Shown: positions 1 to 11,890 of the stretch, one piece after another
Numbering within the stretch: the stretch's first letter is position 1
Layout of the letters: each line of letters begins with the position of its first letter
Assembly (NCBI RefSeq): GCF_028554725.1
Contig: NC_071667.1
Location: 53,003,501-53,067,500, forward strand
Length of the DNA: 64,000 nucleotides
Direction: 5' to 3'
Origin: Zeugodacus cucurbitae
Lineage: Eukaryota; Arthropoda; Insecta; Diptera; Tephritidae
Made by a program: the position numbers and the translations under genes
Notes under the pieces: generated by a model
Told to the model about the DNA's origin: nothing
Database searches by the model: none
What the model saw: only the letters and a program-made list of their open reading frames with translations

Positions 1-3000
1 TAATATTACCTATACATACATATAACGGTATTATCGATATTACTATACGATAATTTGTTGGTGTTATTAATGCATAGCAAAAATGCGCATTACGAAATAA
101 TGACCAACCAAGGATTATTATGTTCCCATTGCATATGAGTATTATAATTACTTATACGTAGAGCTTTTGGTTTTTGTGAGCATATTCATTAAACCGTAGA
201 AAGCCACAGCGCCGTCAAATGATGAACTAACGGTTTAGTGCGGTTAGGTTTGCTTAAATATTTGGTTATTTGGCACAGATACAGTTTGGCCATTAATAGA
301 AGCGCAAGGAGTTGTCACAGAATGCCGATAGTAGTTGAAAGAACGAAGAAGGAAGAAAATGGGTGGGTTAAAGCACATTAAAAAAATCAATTAACTTTAT
401 TAATCAGATTGCGTTATTAATGGAGTTGAAAAGGCGATTATAGTTGTTGTCTGTTTGAACGCTTGTTCTAAAAGGATAAACCAAAATAATTAAATGTTAG
501 GTCGACACAATGTCAACTTCAAAGCGAAAAAAGGGGAGAAAATAAAAGAAATAAAGAAAATACTAGGAGAATAAAAGATTACGAATGTATATTAATTAGC
601 TTTTGTGGGTCCAAATACGGTTTTACGGATCCCAATAGTATTCCACACTGGTAGCAACTCATCGCAGAAAAGGAGCATATTTATGGGCTTCTCGTTTATT
701 TTACAGAGACCGTGGATATATTAGTTATCCGACTTCGTCCATAAGTTCTCAGTTATTCTCATTTTGCTGATTCACTAACGCAAGTTCATTATCAACGCAA
801 GTGGAATCAATTATAAAGTAATGCCGAGGGAGTACTAATTTTAGTAACTACCACAGCGGCAGCTTTTGAAGCTGGAACAAATATGCTATTTTGACCAATA
901 TAAAATAAAAATGTTAACCTCAAAATTTCATGGGGTCATTATCATAATGCTCATTCAATATAAGAACTTGAGAACAGTACTCTCAACCAGAACCTTGCCT
1001 TAAATACCACATCGGATTTAAGCGGCAGATATGTTTCTAAAAAAATAGTTCTTACTTCTAAGCTTTTGTAACAATAGTAAAATTTCGTATACGATAGACT
1101 GGGCTCGTATATATTTATTGTATATATATATATACTCCCAAAGTTCCTAGGTGGAACACAGAGCCTCAAACTAGATAAACTGGCATTATTTTCGGTTACA
1201 GTACCGTCTTGAGATAGACGAAATAGTCTATAACTACGAAATTATAAATTAAATAGTCGTCTCATCAGATTACCATCATTACCGTCATTGCTACCATAAA
1301 TCTGATTCATTTTCTTTCTATCACAAATTCTTGAAGGAGAGAACTAATGAAGTACCTTTTGAAATCTTAAGATTGCTCTACAAGTGAATGAGCTCGATTT
1401 ATTTCTGTTTCTCGAATTATTTGCGTGGTAGTAGCGGATGCTTAAATCAATATCAGCATTTAGTCAAAGACTAAGGAGGTGTTAATATTGATATTATTTA
1501 TAAGTATTTCAGAGGTTCCTTAATTAAGTCGATTAGTCATCGTAGACAATTTTCTTTAATTTAGTCAATTAGTTAATGGACAATTAAATAATTTACTAAA
1601 TTAACGAAATCTCTGACATATCTAAATATAGATACATATAGTATATAGTAGATTTAGGCTTACTAAGAAATGTAGGTTTGGAATAGTTGTTGTTTTCATA
1701 TTTGGCTATTATCTAAAATTCTTACAATTCTATATAAGAAGTTTATTTTTTATAACAAAATTGCAGCCTCTCGGTTTTGTAATGGCGTCTTGGTTAATAG
1801 TTCTCCGAAGCATCACAAGATCTGAAAACCTTTAATATATTAGAAGCGATGGTAATCTGATTTTCGTTATCGAAATGAGGTAGGAGTGTAATTGGCACAA
1901 TGCTATTACACTGGACACAACCTTAGACATTTACATTACCATAACAACCATAACAGAAATCGAGTGCAGACAAGGTAACCAATTCTGTTAATATGACTCT
2001 AATTTATACTTGGCTACAATGGTCTACCATGCTCACCATGAGGGATTGTATGAAACCGCCAAGGAGGCTTATAGACAATTAACGAAATTCTCTCTTGCGG
2101 CGAGCAAGATCAACAACACTTGTCTTATTTTTTTAGCAGCAACCCCTTAACCAAGAAAAATTCCGCAAAATATGCACAGCCTCTAGTGTATGCTGTCTCT
2201 TAAACGTCCGTTCGTGTATTTACAAAATATTTTATAAAATTACACGAAAAGTGGCAAAATTGCGCGCATTGCGCCGCCAGGTTAATGAGAATTTCCACTT
2301 TCAACGCGACTTCCGCAGGCGCCTTTCTGCGCTGCTCAGCTCGTCATATACGACTATCTGCCGCTCTCGCACTCTATTGCCCGCAGTCGCCTTATTACTT
2401 TCTCATTTTAATGAGCCCTTGGGCTTAACGCAGCCATACTCCCAGCTGGCGCATAATTTTTCACAGAGATTTTCACCATAATTGCATAATTTGTATTCAA
2501 TTCTGTCAGCAGCGTAAAGCGCTCGCCGCAGAAAAGCGTATATAATGAAAAAAAAAACAGCTACAAAAAAGGACAATAGCAACAACAGCAGTGCTCTGCT
2601 GAACTTTATTACAGCTGACTACTCATATAAGTGCTTATAAGCCACAACTACAGCCACACTTCACTTTATGCGTTCGTGTGAGTGAAATAATAAAAGGTTC
2701 ATATGTATATATGTAAGTAGCTCTCGTGTGTTCGCATTTAATATTTTATGTCATAATACATATTAACACACCAAGACAAAACTATCCGAAATTACAGCGA
2801 GCGGGTTTCTTTATGCTCCAACCGCAAACTCGCAAAATAAGGGTTAACCCATATCTCGGTCGGGTCGTAATTTTTACGTTGTAGCTGCCAAAAAGGCTGC
2901 TGCTTTACGTGCTGCTTCTTAACACAGTATGTTTAACATACTTTTTATTGCCCCACGTACATTTGTACTCATTTCGCTTTGTTATTGCCTTCTTATTTAG

Positions 3001-3330
3001 TTTTTCTTTGCCATTTTTTTGAAGGCAACAGCCATTACGTCGTCGTTATCCTTTGGCTTGTTTGTTTGGTTCGGTATTATTTTATATGTTATTCGTCCTT
3101 TATGTCCTCTGTTGCAAAATACATTTATAGCACTTTGTTGGAAAAATTTCAAAACTCGACTTTGACTGCTTATTTTAGTGCCAAAATATTTTGAACAGGT
3201 CAAACATGTGAGTATATGTTTATGTGCCAATATATATACTATCGGAGAGCAATAAGGCTAAATTTGGAATACAGTCGCTAAAAATTTACTCACTTCGCTT
3301 TGTTATATCTTTTTAAATAAAATACAAAAA
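1..3330. other. gene-free A+T-rich stretch
   Basis: I see no coding exon here. Open frames are short, low-complexity, and mostly lack ATG. A block at about 2240-2600 is richer in G+C than its surroundings but its plus frame starts with GTG and has no splice context. A TA-rich microsatellite lies near 1120-1135. Confidence 0.6.
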
Positions 3331-3338
3331 AAAACGAT

Positions 3339-4020
3339 AGATGGCGCTGATATCACTTTTTCATGAAAACCTATAGTTTTACTGTTCCAACAGTTTAAAA
3401 AGAATTTACTTAACCGACGTCATTTCTATTTAAATATGTTTATATTTTACTTATTAAAAAATTCCAATTAATTTCAATGTAAAAAAAAAACAACTTATCC
3501 ACTAGATAGATGACGCTGTTGTTCATAGACTAGTCCTCACCGTTTTAAGTGATACCATTTTCAAATATATTTACTGACTAGAACTCATCATTCGTCAGTT
3601 GGTTCATATTTCGCTTTTAAAAATATTTCGGAAGAAGTACACTAGTGTATTTATTCTAAAGATGGCGCTGTTGTCCACAGAATAATTTTAAGTGATTTAG
3701 GTGACTTTATTTTATTTGTCTCAACACCCTTGAATTTTGTCCATATTTATGTCTTATGTAATGTAAATACCTTACTTAATTTGAAATAATGTAAAGCCTT
3801 ATTTAATAATCAGGTCTGTTAAAATACTAATGATTAATCTATTGATCTATTGTTATCCGCAGACTAATTTTAACCGATTTAGTTAAGTTTATTTTATGAA
3901 AAATTTATATAACAGGTTTCACTACTCCTACCTCACTTTAGTCCATATAAGGTTTTTAAAAACCAAGTAATATGATATACTAACTAATTCAATAGTCAGA
4001 TGGTGCTGTTAGTCTTTTTT
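3339..4020 (+). repeat. diverged tandem array, unit about 150-185 bp, five units
   Basis: A motif like AGATGGCGCTGTTGTCCACA recurs near 3343, 3506, 3662, 3845 and 4000, with an A/T-rich spacer that also repeats (a TTTTAA-GTGATTTAG block after the motif and a CATATTT block before the next one). Copies have diverged strongly, and the fourth keeps only the second half of the motif. This looks like an old minisatellite or a run of degenerate MITE copies. No coding capacity is seen. Confidence 0.55.
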
Positions 4021-4742
4021 ATTTAAATTTTATGATTCATTTCAAATATGTCATTATTAATTCCATGTTATTGCTTTCGTGGCAAATATATATGTATAAT
4101 GGGGAGAATTTTTTGTGATAGACACGATCCATAGTAATTGATAGTTCGTGAAGCAGACTATGAAAGAGCGTTCTGGGGATTTATCAATTTAATTATTACA
4201 CTCGATGACCGGAGGCAAACTCTGAGAATCTAGTTTGTGCCTTTCGCACAGCTGACTACTCGCTTAACCGTCATTACGACAAAATTTATGGCGCGGACAA
4301 AAACCTGCAGAGTTGCATTCCACTTCCAACTCGATTTGTATTCGATTAAGAATTAATGTAGAACATTTAACATTTTTCTTTTGTATGGTAAATCGTTCTA
4401 AATCAACGCTTTAATCGAGTACAAGCCGGTTAATTGATAAATAATCTCCTGTGCGAAAATACTATTATGTTTTGCTTAACTAACTGCGACAATTGGTGTC
4501 ATCTAAGTATGTAATCGAAAAATAATTTCTATAAGTTTTTATTAAAAAAAATGTTTTGATTAAAGTTTTCTGAAGGTTTTCTAGTACTCTGCAGGTTATT
4601 AAAAATATTTAATCATAATTATATCTGTTTTAACTATAATTATTTTGACAAAATTAATTAAAGAAGGCTGGTGGTACATATTCCCCCCAAACAAAAAATA
4701 AAAAAAATAAATTGTATATTTCTCAACCTAAATTCATTCACC
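4021..4742. other. no gene seen
   Basis: A+T-rich sequence without a supported frame, RNA gene or clear repeat. It would contain the promoter and 5' untranslated region of the candidate exon that follows, but I see no clear TATA or initiator. Confidence 0.4.
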
Positions 4743-4912
4743 ATGTCACTATCTACATACATTGCCATCGTCACCCCAAAAATGTTACTTTATTCGTCAC
4801 TTTTATGTGCGGTATTAGCATTAATGACTACACTGCGTATACGCAACATTTTGTATGGTAATGCGATTGCAAGTAAAATGCGTAAAAAGAGTGAGCATAG
4901 TAAAATTGCCAA
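4743..4912 (+). CDS. candidate first coding exon, membrane-anchored protein (unidentified)
   Basis: An ATG in a good insect context (TTCACCATG) opens 56 codons plus two bases and stops at a strong donor, CAA|GTAAGTGT. The product would start with a hydrophobic segment at about residues 8-30 (it includes LLYSSLLCAVLALMTT) followed by a basic stretch (RIRN, KMRKKSEHSK). That is the layout of an N-terminal signal anchor or signal peptide followed by a cytosolic or stop-transfer basic region. I do not recognise the family and could not find a second exon downstream, so the call rests on start context, composition and donor only. It could be a chance frame in noncoding DNA. If real, it would be on the opposite strand from the secreted-protein gene at 39 kb and perhaps nested within its intron. 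Confidence 0.3.
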
Positions 4913-6757
4913 GTAAGTGTGTTGTTGGTAATGTCATAATAATATATATGTGCGAGCGTGTGTGTGCAAAGAAAATCTATTTTTAAGACCCAAATTACCG
5001 TTGTTGGTTTACAAAGTGAGCTCTTTAGGTGGCTAATCTATGCGCATAAGCGTGTATAATTACATACAAACACATATATATTTATATTTATACTTATGTA
5101 TTTGCACTCATACATATGTATATGGAAAATTTGACAGTATTCTACTCAATTTCACATGTTTAACTTAATTACTCTATATAAAGCATTGCTTTCAAGTTTT
5201 TTGCTACACTGAAAAAATATTTTTAATTACCTTTTTGTTGGGTTTTGAAAATCATTTCCTTTACAAAAATTATGTGTGCGAATAACAACAACTTTCAAGT
5301 ATTTTTTCCTCTTTCTTCAATACCAAATGCATGTCGTCATCCGCTGGCACTCATACAACTCAGTCTCTCCTTTTGCCAACTTATATAGATATATACATAC
5401 ACTTGTATTAAATCTGCATATTCATGTTTTGTAACTTGTAAGCGCTCTACTTCTACTTCTTATTCTTATTCTTCTTCGAGACATGCGTCTTCCGTGTCGC
5501 CACGAATTCTGACGCATCATTTTTTGTTATTTTATGGAAAATTTTCAGCGCCAATAATTTTGCTCGTTAAATATAACTGTTTATATTCACATACATACAA
5601 ATATGCATATTTGATTCCAGGTGTATGTGTGTGTGTTTAACAGCAATATTTCGTTCTGTACTCATGCCAACTTGCTTTTGTTTGTGTTGTTAGTAGAAGT
5701 TTTCTATTTTTTTTTTTTGCTATTTAATTTCGAACAAGTTCTTATTTTAGAATTATGCGTAATATACTTCGCAAATTGGAACAGCGGCGTTGCTTACAGT
5801 CTAGCGCAAAGTTTTTTGTTGAGTTCAACTAATTATATTTACGCTTGATTTTATGCGAATTATTGACAAAAATACACAAAATTTTGAGTGCCAATTAACG
5901 GAAAATTTAATTACAGATTTAAAACTGAATTATAATGATGTATACTTAATTAGAATGTGATTAATATTCAATTTTTTTATAGCTATGTACTGATTATAGA
6001 ACCAAAAACCAATTAGCAGCTTGTTTAGTACTTTTTAGATTTTTTTTCCACATTAATTAGTAAATATAAACAATAAACTATTGCAATTCCAATGCAATAT
6101 AATTATTAAATTCTCTCATATATATGTTCCAAAATTTTTTCATCGAAATATGTGATCTCGAAAGTCCCTGCTTTGACGAATTTATGAACCGATTGTGGTA
6201 AATTCGTTAAGCTGACCTTGTGCCAGACATGTCAGTCTACATACATACCAATATTAGTTGTTAATGCTTGAGTCATATATTATAAAATCAATACCAAAGC
6301 GGAAAATTGGGTCATATAGAAAGTAGGAGTAATTGTGGAGTGATTATCATGAATCGCACAGCAATTTGTTTTGTGGTTTGTGGGCTTCATCTCTACCAGC
6401 TTTACGCGAAATCCGGTTGTAATAAATTATTCTAAAAATGAAATGACAATCGTTTTCATTGGTTTTATTATGACTGTCATTAAATATGAATGTTACGGAA
6501 CAACAGCAAGCAGCACAAATCTTCAATGAACATTCTGAAGTATTTAAGATCTAACAATTTGAAGTAAAAATTGTTCCAAAATAAACATAACTTTTGGCAT
6601 TTTTCATTAGATGTAGAAAATTGTTAGTCAGAATTATGACAAAACTCTGACAAATAGTCACAAGTTTTCTGTCAACTTTTTCCGCTATCCGTAAAAATTT
6701 ACATTTACTCAGTGTTTAAAAGAAATTTCTTGCTATAGTTTTGGGGTATAGGTCTAG
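4913..6757. other. no gene seen
   Basis: A+T-rich sequence with many ACATATGTA-type runs and a TG tract near 5622-5636. The frame at 5621-5848 is low-complexity and looks like chance. A short stretch near 6315-6350 weakly resembles part of the dispersed subterminal-repeat family (a GTAGG-GTNNTTGTGNNG block), too short to call. Confidence 0.45.
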
Positions 6758-7130
6758 GTTAGGTTAGGCTCAAAGGACGACCCAAGCGACAGCTGTCGCG
6801 ATGGATCCCACTTGAACAGCTGAAGGTGCTGGTACATTGTGATGTCAACAAACTGCTAGGTATGGATTGCAAGGAAGACCCTTTGACCCTATCACAAATT
6901 TTATAAGACGTCAAGTTCGCATGGTTAGCCAAAAATATAGCTAACGAGATGTTTCAATCTCAGTGTTGCGAACGCTGAACAGTGTTGGTGGAAAAGACTT
7001 GATGTTTCCACCTCGCCTTACTCCAAGCAGCTACAGCAAGGATTCCTAACCTCATCGCATCTTTGTCTATTCAGAAGTGTCCAGTGAATACTTCCACTAT
7101 TGCAGCGAGTTGAACCGAGGCCAATCGATT
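6758..7130 (+). repeat. dispersed repeat family C, copy 1
   Basis: This stretch starts with TAGGTTAGGTTAGG and matches, on the opposite strand, the segment 17130-17477. Shared blocks include TCGCGATGGAT, CACTTGAACA, CATTGTGAT, CAGGATTCCTAACCTC and a terminal GTACTTCCA block in the same order. No protein frame is conserved between the copies. It is a degenerate interspersed element of unknown class, SINE-like or MITE-like in size. Confidence 0.5.
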
Positions 7131-7297
7131 AATCGGTAGAACTCTACTCATAAGCAAAAAAATATTAAAAGTTATAAAAAAGAGTATACAATTAGGCGCA
7201 TTGTTAATATTTAGCATAGTCACACACCTTCAAAGCATTCATTAATCATTAACAATCATTATAAGCTTGTGATAAATATCAAAAAAAAACATTATCG

Positions 7298-7482
7298 AAA
7301 TGAAGAACAAAAATTGTATTTTGTACATTTTTATTTGGTTTGTCTTGTGAAACCACGGCGTAGTAACTTGAAAATTAATATATACTCCATAGATGGTTAT
7401 AAAAAAATTCTTAAAATTTTGATTAGAAATGCAGCTGATCTATCTTTTCATAATATTCCACCTCTGAGCTTTCTTAACTAAA
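7298..7482 (+). repeat. partial copy of the inverted-repeat arm
   Basis: About 175 bp here match the beginning of the arm at 8653-8826 in the same orientation and the end of the arm at 10680-10860 in reverse. The match includes ATTGTATTTTGTACATTTTT and ACCACGGCGTAGTAACTTGA (the latter intact in this copy and in the right arm). The copy ends abruptly where the mobile element at 7484 begins, so the element sits between two direct copies of the same 170-bp piece. Confidence 0.65.
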
Positions 7483-7483
7483 A

Positions 7484-8655
7484 ACAAGTAAGGAAGGGCT
7501 AAGTTCGGGTGTAACCGAACATTTTATACTCTCGCAATTTATTTATTTAACTTAATTAATATTATATAATACACAATTTGACACCCATATTCGTCATATA
7601 TATTGTATAAAGTCCATTGAAAGTTGGAAACCATAATATTAGGTTAGAAGCACCGAGGTCCTCGTGTTCGATATATGGGGCCTTAAAAACCTATGGTCCG
7701 ATTTCGCCGATTTTAAGAATGGGACTGGCACACTATTAACATAGAATTTGTGCAAAGTTCTGCACCGATATCTTCACTAGTACTTACTTTATATATTGTA
7801 AAGTAAACGATTCAAATTGTCTTCAAAGTTCTGGTATATAGGAAGTAGGCGTGGTTGTGAAGCGATTTGGCCTATTTTCACAACATATCATTGGGATGTA
7901 AGGAAACTATTACAAACCAAGTTTCATTGAAATCGGTCGAGTAGTTCCTGAGATATGGTTTTTGATCCATAAGTGGACGACGCCACGCCCATTTTCCATT
8001 TTGTAAAAAAATCTGAGTGCAGCTTTCATCTGTCATTCCTTATGTGAAATTTAGTGTTTCTAACGTTGTTCGTTAGTGAGTTAACCCACTTTTAGTAATT
8101 TTCAACCTAACTTTTGTATGGGAGGTGGGCGTGCTTATTATCCGATTTCTTTCATTTTTGGACTGTATTAGGAAGTGGCTAAAAAAAACGACTGCAGAAA
8201 GTTTGGTTTATATAGCTCTATTGGTTTGCGAGATATATACAAAAAACTTAGTAGGGGGCGGGGCCACGCCCACATCCCCAAAAAAATTACATCCAAATAT
8301 GCCCCTTCATAGTGCGATCCTTCATTACAAATTTTATTTCCATAGCTTTATTTATGGCTTAGTTATGGCACTTTATGTGTTTTCGGTTTTCGCCAACCTT
8401 CCTATGGTGCCAAGAAATAAGTGTGCCAAGTTTCATCAAGATATCTTAATTTTTGCTCATGTTACCGCTTGCACAGACGAACGGATGGACGGACGGACAG
8501 ACAGACATTCGGATTTGAACTCCACACTTCACCCTGATCACTTTGGTATATATAACCCTATATCTAACTCGTTTAGTTTTGGGTATTACAAACAACCGTT
8601 ATGTGAACAAAACTATAATACTCTCTTTAGCAACATTTGTTGCGAGAGTATAAAA
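7484..8655 (+). mobile_element. family A element, full-length, with 16-bp subterminal inverted repeats
   Basis: The left end begins ACAAGTAAGGAAGGGC, then has a 6-bp stem hairpin (GTTCGGGTGTAACCGAAC at 7504-7521), then TTTTATACTCTCGCAA at 7522-7537. The right end is TTGCGAGAGTATAAAA at 8640-8655, the exact reverse complement of that 16-mer. The interior carries recurring noncoding blocks such as GAGATATGGTTTTTGA, GGGCGGGGCCACGCCCAC and a GGACGGACGGACAGACAGAC tract. It encodes nothing credible. The 212-codon frame at 8125-8763 runs through noncoding blocks. Paired subterminal repeats plus one terminal hairpin recall non-autonomous Helentron-type elements; that class is an inference. Confidence 0.65.
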
Positions 8656-9152
8656 ATTGTATTTTGTACATTTTTATTTGGTTTGTCTTGCGAACAAAAT
8701 CGTAGTAACTTGAAAATGAATATATACTCCTTAGATGGCTATAAAAAAATTCTAAAATTTTGATTAGAAAGGCAGCTGATCCATCTTTTCATATCATTGC
8801 ACCTCTGAGCTATCTTAACCAAAAAATTTTCATTTTTAATAGTATTGGAGAACAAATAACCTACAATAATTTTAAACAGAAATCTTTGGGCAAAACAAAA
8901 GTCTTCTTGTTCTGACAGAGCTTTCACGCTCGCATTGATGCCATTGGTATCACGTGGTAATTTTTAAAAGCATACATTTTTCACCATTTTCGAAGTTCTT
9001 CCACACATTTTTGACTTCTCAGCACACTCGGCACACGCTAAAAGCTTTAACCACAGCTAACCAAAGTTGTTTTTCGAAAACAAGTTGGTCCATGATTGCC
9101 ATATATCATACATATGTATACACATTCGTGGCAACATTTTAATGCAAATGTA
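8653..9152 (+). repeat. left arm of a 0.5-kb inverted repeat
   Basis: This arm pairs with 10392-10854 in reverse orientation. Long blocks are shared, for example GAGCTTTCACGCTCGCATTG, CACACTCGGCACACGCTAAA and TGTTTTTCGAAAACAAGTT. I estimate high but not perfect identity by eye, with small insertions and substitutions. Short frames on both strands in the arm are chance products. Confidence 0.8.
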
Positions 9153-10391
9153 TATATGTATGTATGTATATTTTACTGCTAACTAATAACGAGTGCATGA
9201 AGTTTCCGACACAAACAAACACACCTCCACACTCACACACTTGCACTCGTTCGCAGAGGCAAGTAGACATTTATAATTTAATGAGTTCTTTCACTTAAAA
9301 TTATTGCAGTGTACGTGCACTTGCAAACACCGACACACAAACATTGATATACATATACACATACTCGTATGTATGTATATATAACTATAGGCTTTGTTGT
9401 TATTTGTGCTTGTGTGTGCATGTGTGCAGTGACGCATATTTTTCAGCAAATTCTGAAACTTTTCTTCTATTACGGTAAACACACGTGTGTATATTAATAG
9501 ATGTGTGTTAATGGTATATGCAGTTGCAAGCTGAAAGTTTTGTTTTTCGAAAAAAAAATAGTATATTTTCACTCTGATTGCAAAAATTGTCGATGCATGA
9601 AATTCGCTTCGAGTGAAAAGTGGTTTTTCTAACATTTTTTATTAACTTGCTCATTTGTGAAATGTACGCATGTGTACTCTACGAACATGCATACATACTA
9701 TGTATATATGTATAACCTAAAATAGTTTTGTTCAATTTTCTATTTTAGTTCACGAATTTTAATTTGCTTCATATTTCCAGATGAAATTTTTATTATTCAT
9801 TATCTCTTATATCTACAACATGTTGTTGTATCCTTCAATTTATCAAAATTAACACTTGTGTAGATTAGTTTTCCTGCACGATTTAATCTAAATACATATT
9901 TTTGGAAATATTCGGGTGAAAATAATATTATAATTAATAATAGAATTGAATAAATGTATACTCTAACCATTTATTGCATTAACTTTATTAAGAGAATACA
10001 CAAGTTGACACTCATATTTAAAATAAAGTCCACTAGAATTGCACATTATATAGTATATGTGAGATGTGGTAATTCTATATATGTATATACACTCACTAAA
10101 TATTGCTAAGATATCTCACATATTAACCGATATATACGATATAATGACCATTTAACTTATATAACCAATGTCAATTTTACCTATATTTTGTTCAGAGGCA
10201 CGTTTTATAAGAAAAAGATTCCCTCTGTATTTCTATAAAATAACTCAGTGATTTAACTATATTTTTGGTAGAAAAAATTATATAGACACTGGGTCCTCAT
10301 GTTCGTTATCTGGTGCCTTTAAAAGTTATAGTCGATTAGATTACGACATTGGGATGAACATTGGAAGTGATGTACATGTAAAATATACATC
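9153..10391. other. 1.2-kb spacer of the inverted repeat, with a family A fragment at 9990-10380
   Basis: The first part is microsatellite-like (ATGTATGTATGTAT, CACACTCACACAC) with no gene. The second part, from about 9990, resembles the left third of family A in plus orientation: it has the TTGACACTCATATT block, a block close to AAAGTCCACTAGAA, and CACTGGGTCCTCATGTTCG followed by a GCCTTTAAAAG block. It lacks both element ends. Confidence 0.5.
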
Positions 10392-10854
10392 CATACATTT
10401 GCATTAAAATGCTGCCACGAGTGTATATATGTATGTATGCTATAGGCAATCATGGACTAACTTGTTTTCGAAAAACAACTTTGGTTAGCTGTGGTTAAAG
10501 CTTTTAGCGTGTGCCGAGTGTGCTGAGGAGTCGAAAATGTGTGGAAGAACTTTGAAAATGGTGAAAAATTATGCTTTTAAAAATTGCCACGTGATACCTT
10601 GGTATCAATGCGAGCGTGAAAGCTCTGTCAGAACAAGAGGACTTTTGTTTTCCCCAAAGATTTCTGTTTCAAATTATTATGAGATATCTGTTCTTCAATA
10701 CTATTAAAAATTAAAAATTTTTGGTTTAGATAGCTCAGAGGTGAATTTAAGACTTTCACATAACCATCTATGGAGTATATTCATTTTCAAGTTACTACGC
10801 CGTGGTTTCGCAAGACAAACCAAATAAAAATGTATAAAATACAATTTTTGTTTT
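10392..10854 (-). repeat. right arm of the 0.5-kb inverted repeat
   Basis: Reverse complement of the arm at 8653-9152. It also keeps the intact CACGGCGTAGTAACTTGA version seen in the partial copy at 7298-7482, while the left arm has a small change there. A short deletion or rearrangement separates it from the other copies near 10735-10760. Directly after it comes a Helitron-type element. Confidence 0.8.
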
Positions 10855-10879
10855 TCTTTTCAATAATGAGCTTTATTCT

Positions 10880-11515
10880 AATCTATACTTCTTACTTCTT
10901 CTATTATAAAGACGAAAGATTTGTATGTATGTTTGTAAAGAATAAACTCGAAAACTACTGTGCAGTTTTCAAAAATTCTTTCATCATTGGAAATCTACTA
11001 TACATTCATCTCGAGTAACATAGGCTATATTTATTGCTAGAATCTCAACTTTCTGGAAATTGTACCCAGGTGGTATCAAAAACACTCCGTGATGGAGAAT
11101 CTTAATCTGAAACTGAAAATCGTCTTGCAAGTAATTCTGTTCGCATCGCAATCGCGTGCCAGAGAGTCAAGTAACCAGTGCTCGCAGCTGCTTTCTGAAC
11201 AAAATTTCTTAATCTCCCAAGTACGCGCTTGAGAGTCGAGTACTGAGCGTGAAAATATTAGAAATATTTAAGTTCGCACTAGGTCGTCGAAGGATGAGCG
11301 TTCCCAACGCCTTCATAATCAGAGAGAAAGACAACGAACACAAAAGACTAGAGGTCGTAATCAAGTTTTAGCTCATTGCAAATAATATATAATTTCATAT
11401 TCGAAATTTCCTCATTTTACTTTTTTAAAATGAATCCACGCAAGAAACGACAAAGTACATACATATGTATGGGACAGTATGTATAAGTCTGTAAAAACTT
11501 ATAACTTTTGAGCGA
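10880..11515 (+). mobile_element. Helitron-type fragment, related to the copy at 45445
   Basis: Shares with 45445-45863 the start region (CTTCTATTATAAAG and GAAAGATTTGTATGTATG), GGCTATATTTATTGCTAGAA, GAGCGTTCCCAACGCCTTCA, GACTAGAGGTCGTAATCAAG and AACTTATAACTTTTG in the same order. Between about 11045 and 11290 it has about 250 bp that the other copy lacks. The 3' end with the CTAG terminus is missing, and the sequence runs into a family A fragment instead. Confidence 0.6.
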
Positions 11516-11559
11516 ATCGGATGGAATTTCAAATTGTATTACATGAGAAGTAGTCGTGT

Positions 11560-11890
11560 TAATGAACCGATTCTTGCCATTTTCCAATGTTTTTAATTTT
11601 TTAAACCAATCTGAGTGCAGCTCTCCTCTACCATCTCTTCTGTAAAATGTACAACTTCTGGTGTGGAAGAACTTTAAGTATTTTCAACATAGCCTTTGCA
11701 TGGGGAGTGGGCGTGGTTATTATCCGATATTATGAACATGGTGTATATTGAAGTGCCAAAAAGAAATGATGACTAGAAAGTTTTGTATATACAAATATAG
11801 CTTAGTAGTTTTCGAAATACATATAAAGACCCTTAGGAGACACAGCCATGTCAAAATTGGTCAAATTAGTTTACGAACTACAAATCAAAT
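11560..11890 (+). mobile_element. family A fragment (middle part)
   Basis: Blocks in the order typical of the middle of family A: CAATCTGAGTGCAGCT, a TCTGTAAAATGTA block, TTTTCAACATAGCC, GGGAGTGGGCGTGGTTATTA, then a degraded GACACAGCCATG version of the GCCACGCCC block. Both ends are missing. Confidence 0.55.

Noticed and set aside
2251..2481. 76-codon plus-strand frame in a G+C-rich block
   Set aside because: Starts with GTG, which is not a plausible start in a fly gene, and lacks splice context.
8125..8763. 212-codon plus-strand frame
   Set aside because: It runs through the noncoding blocks of a family A element; other copies do not keep the frame.
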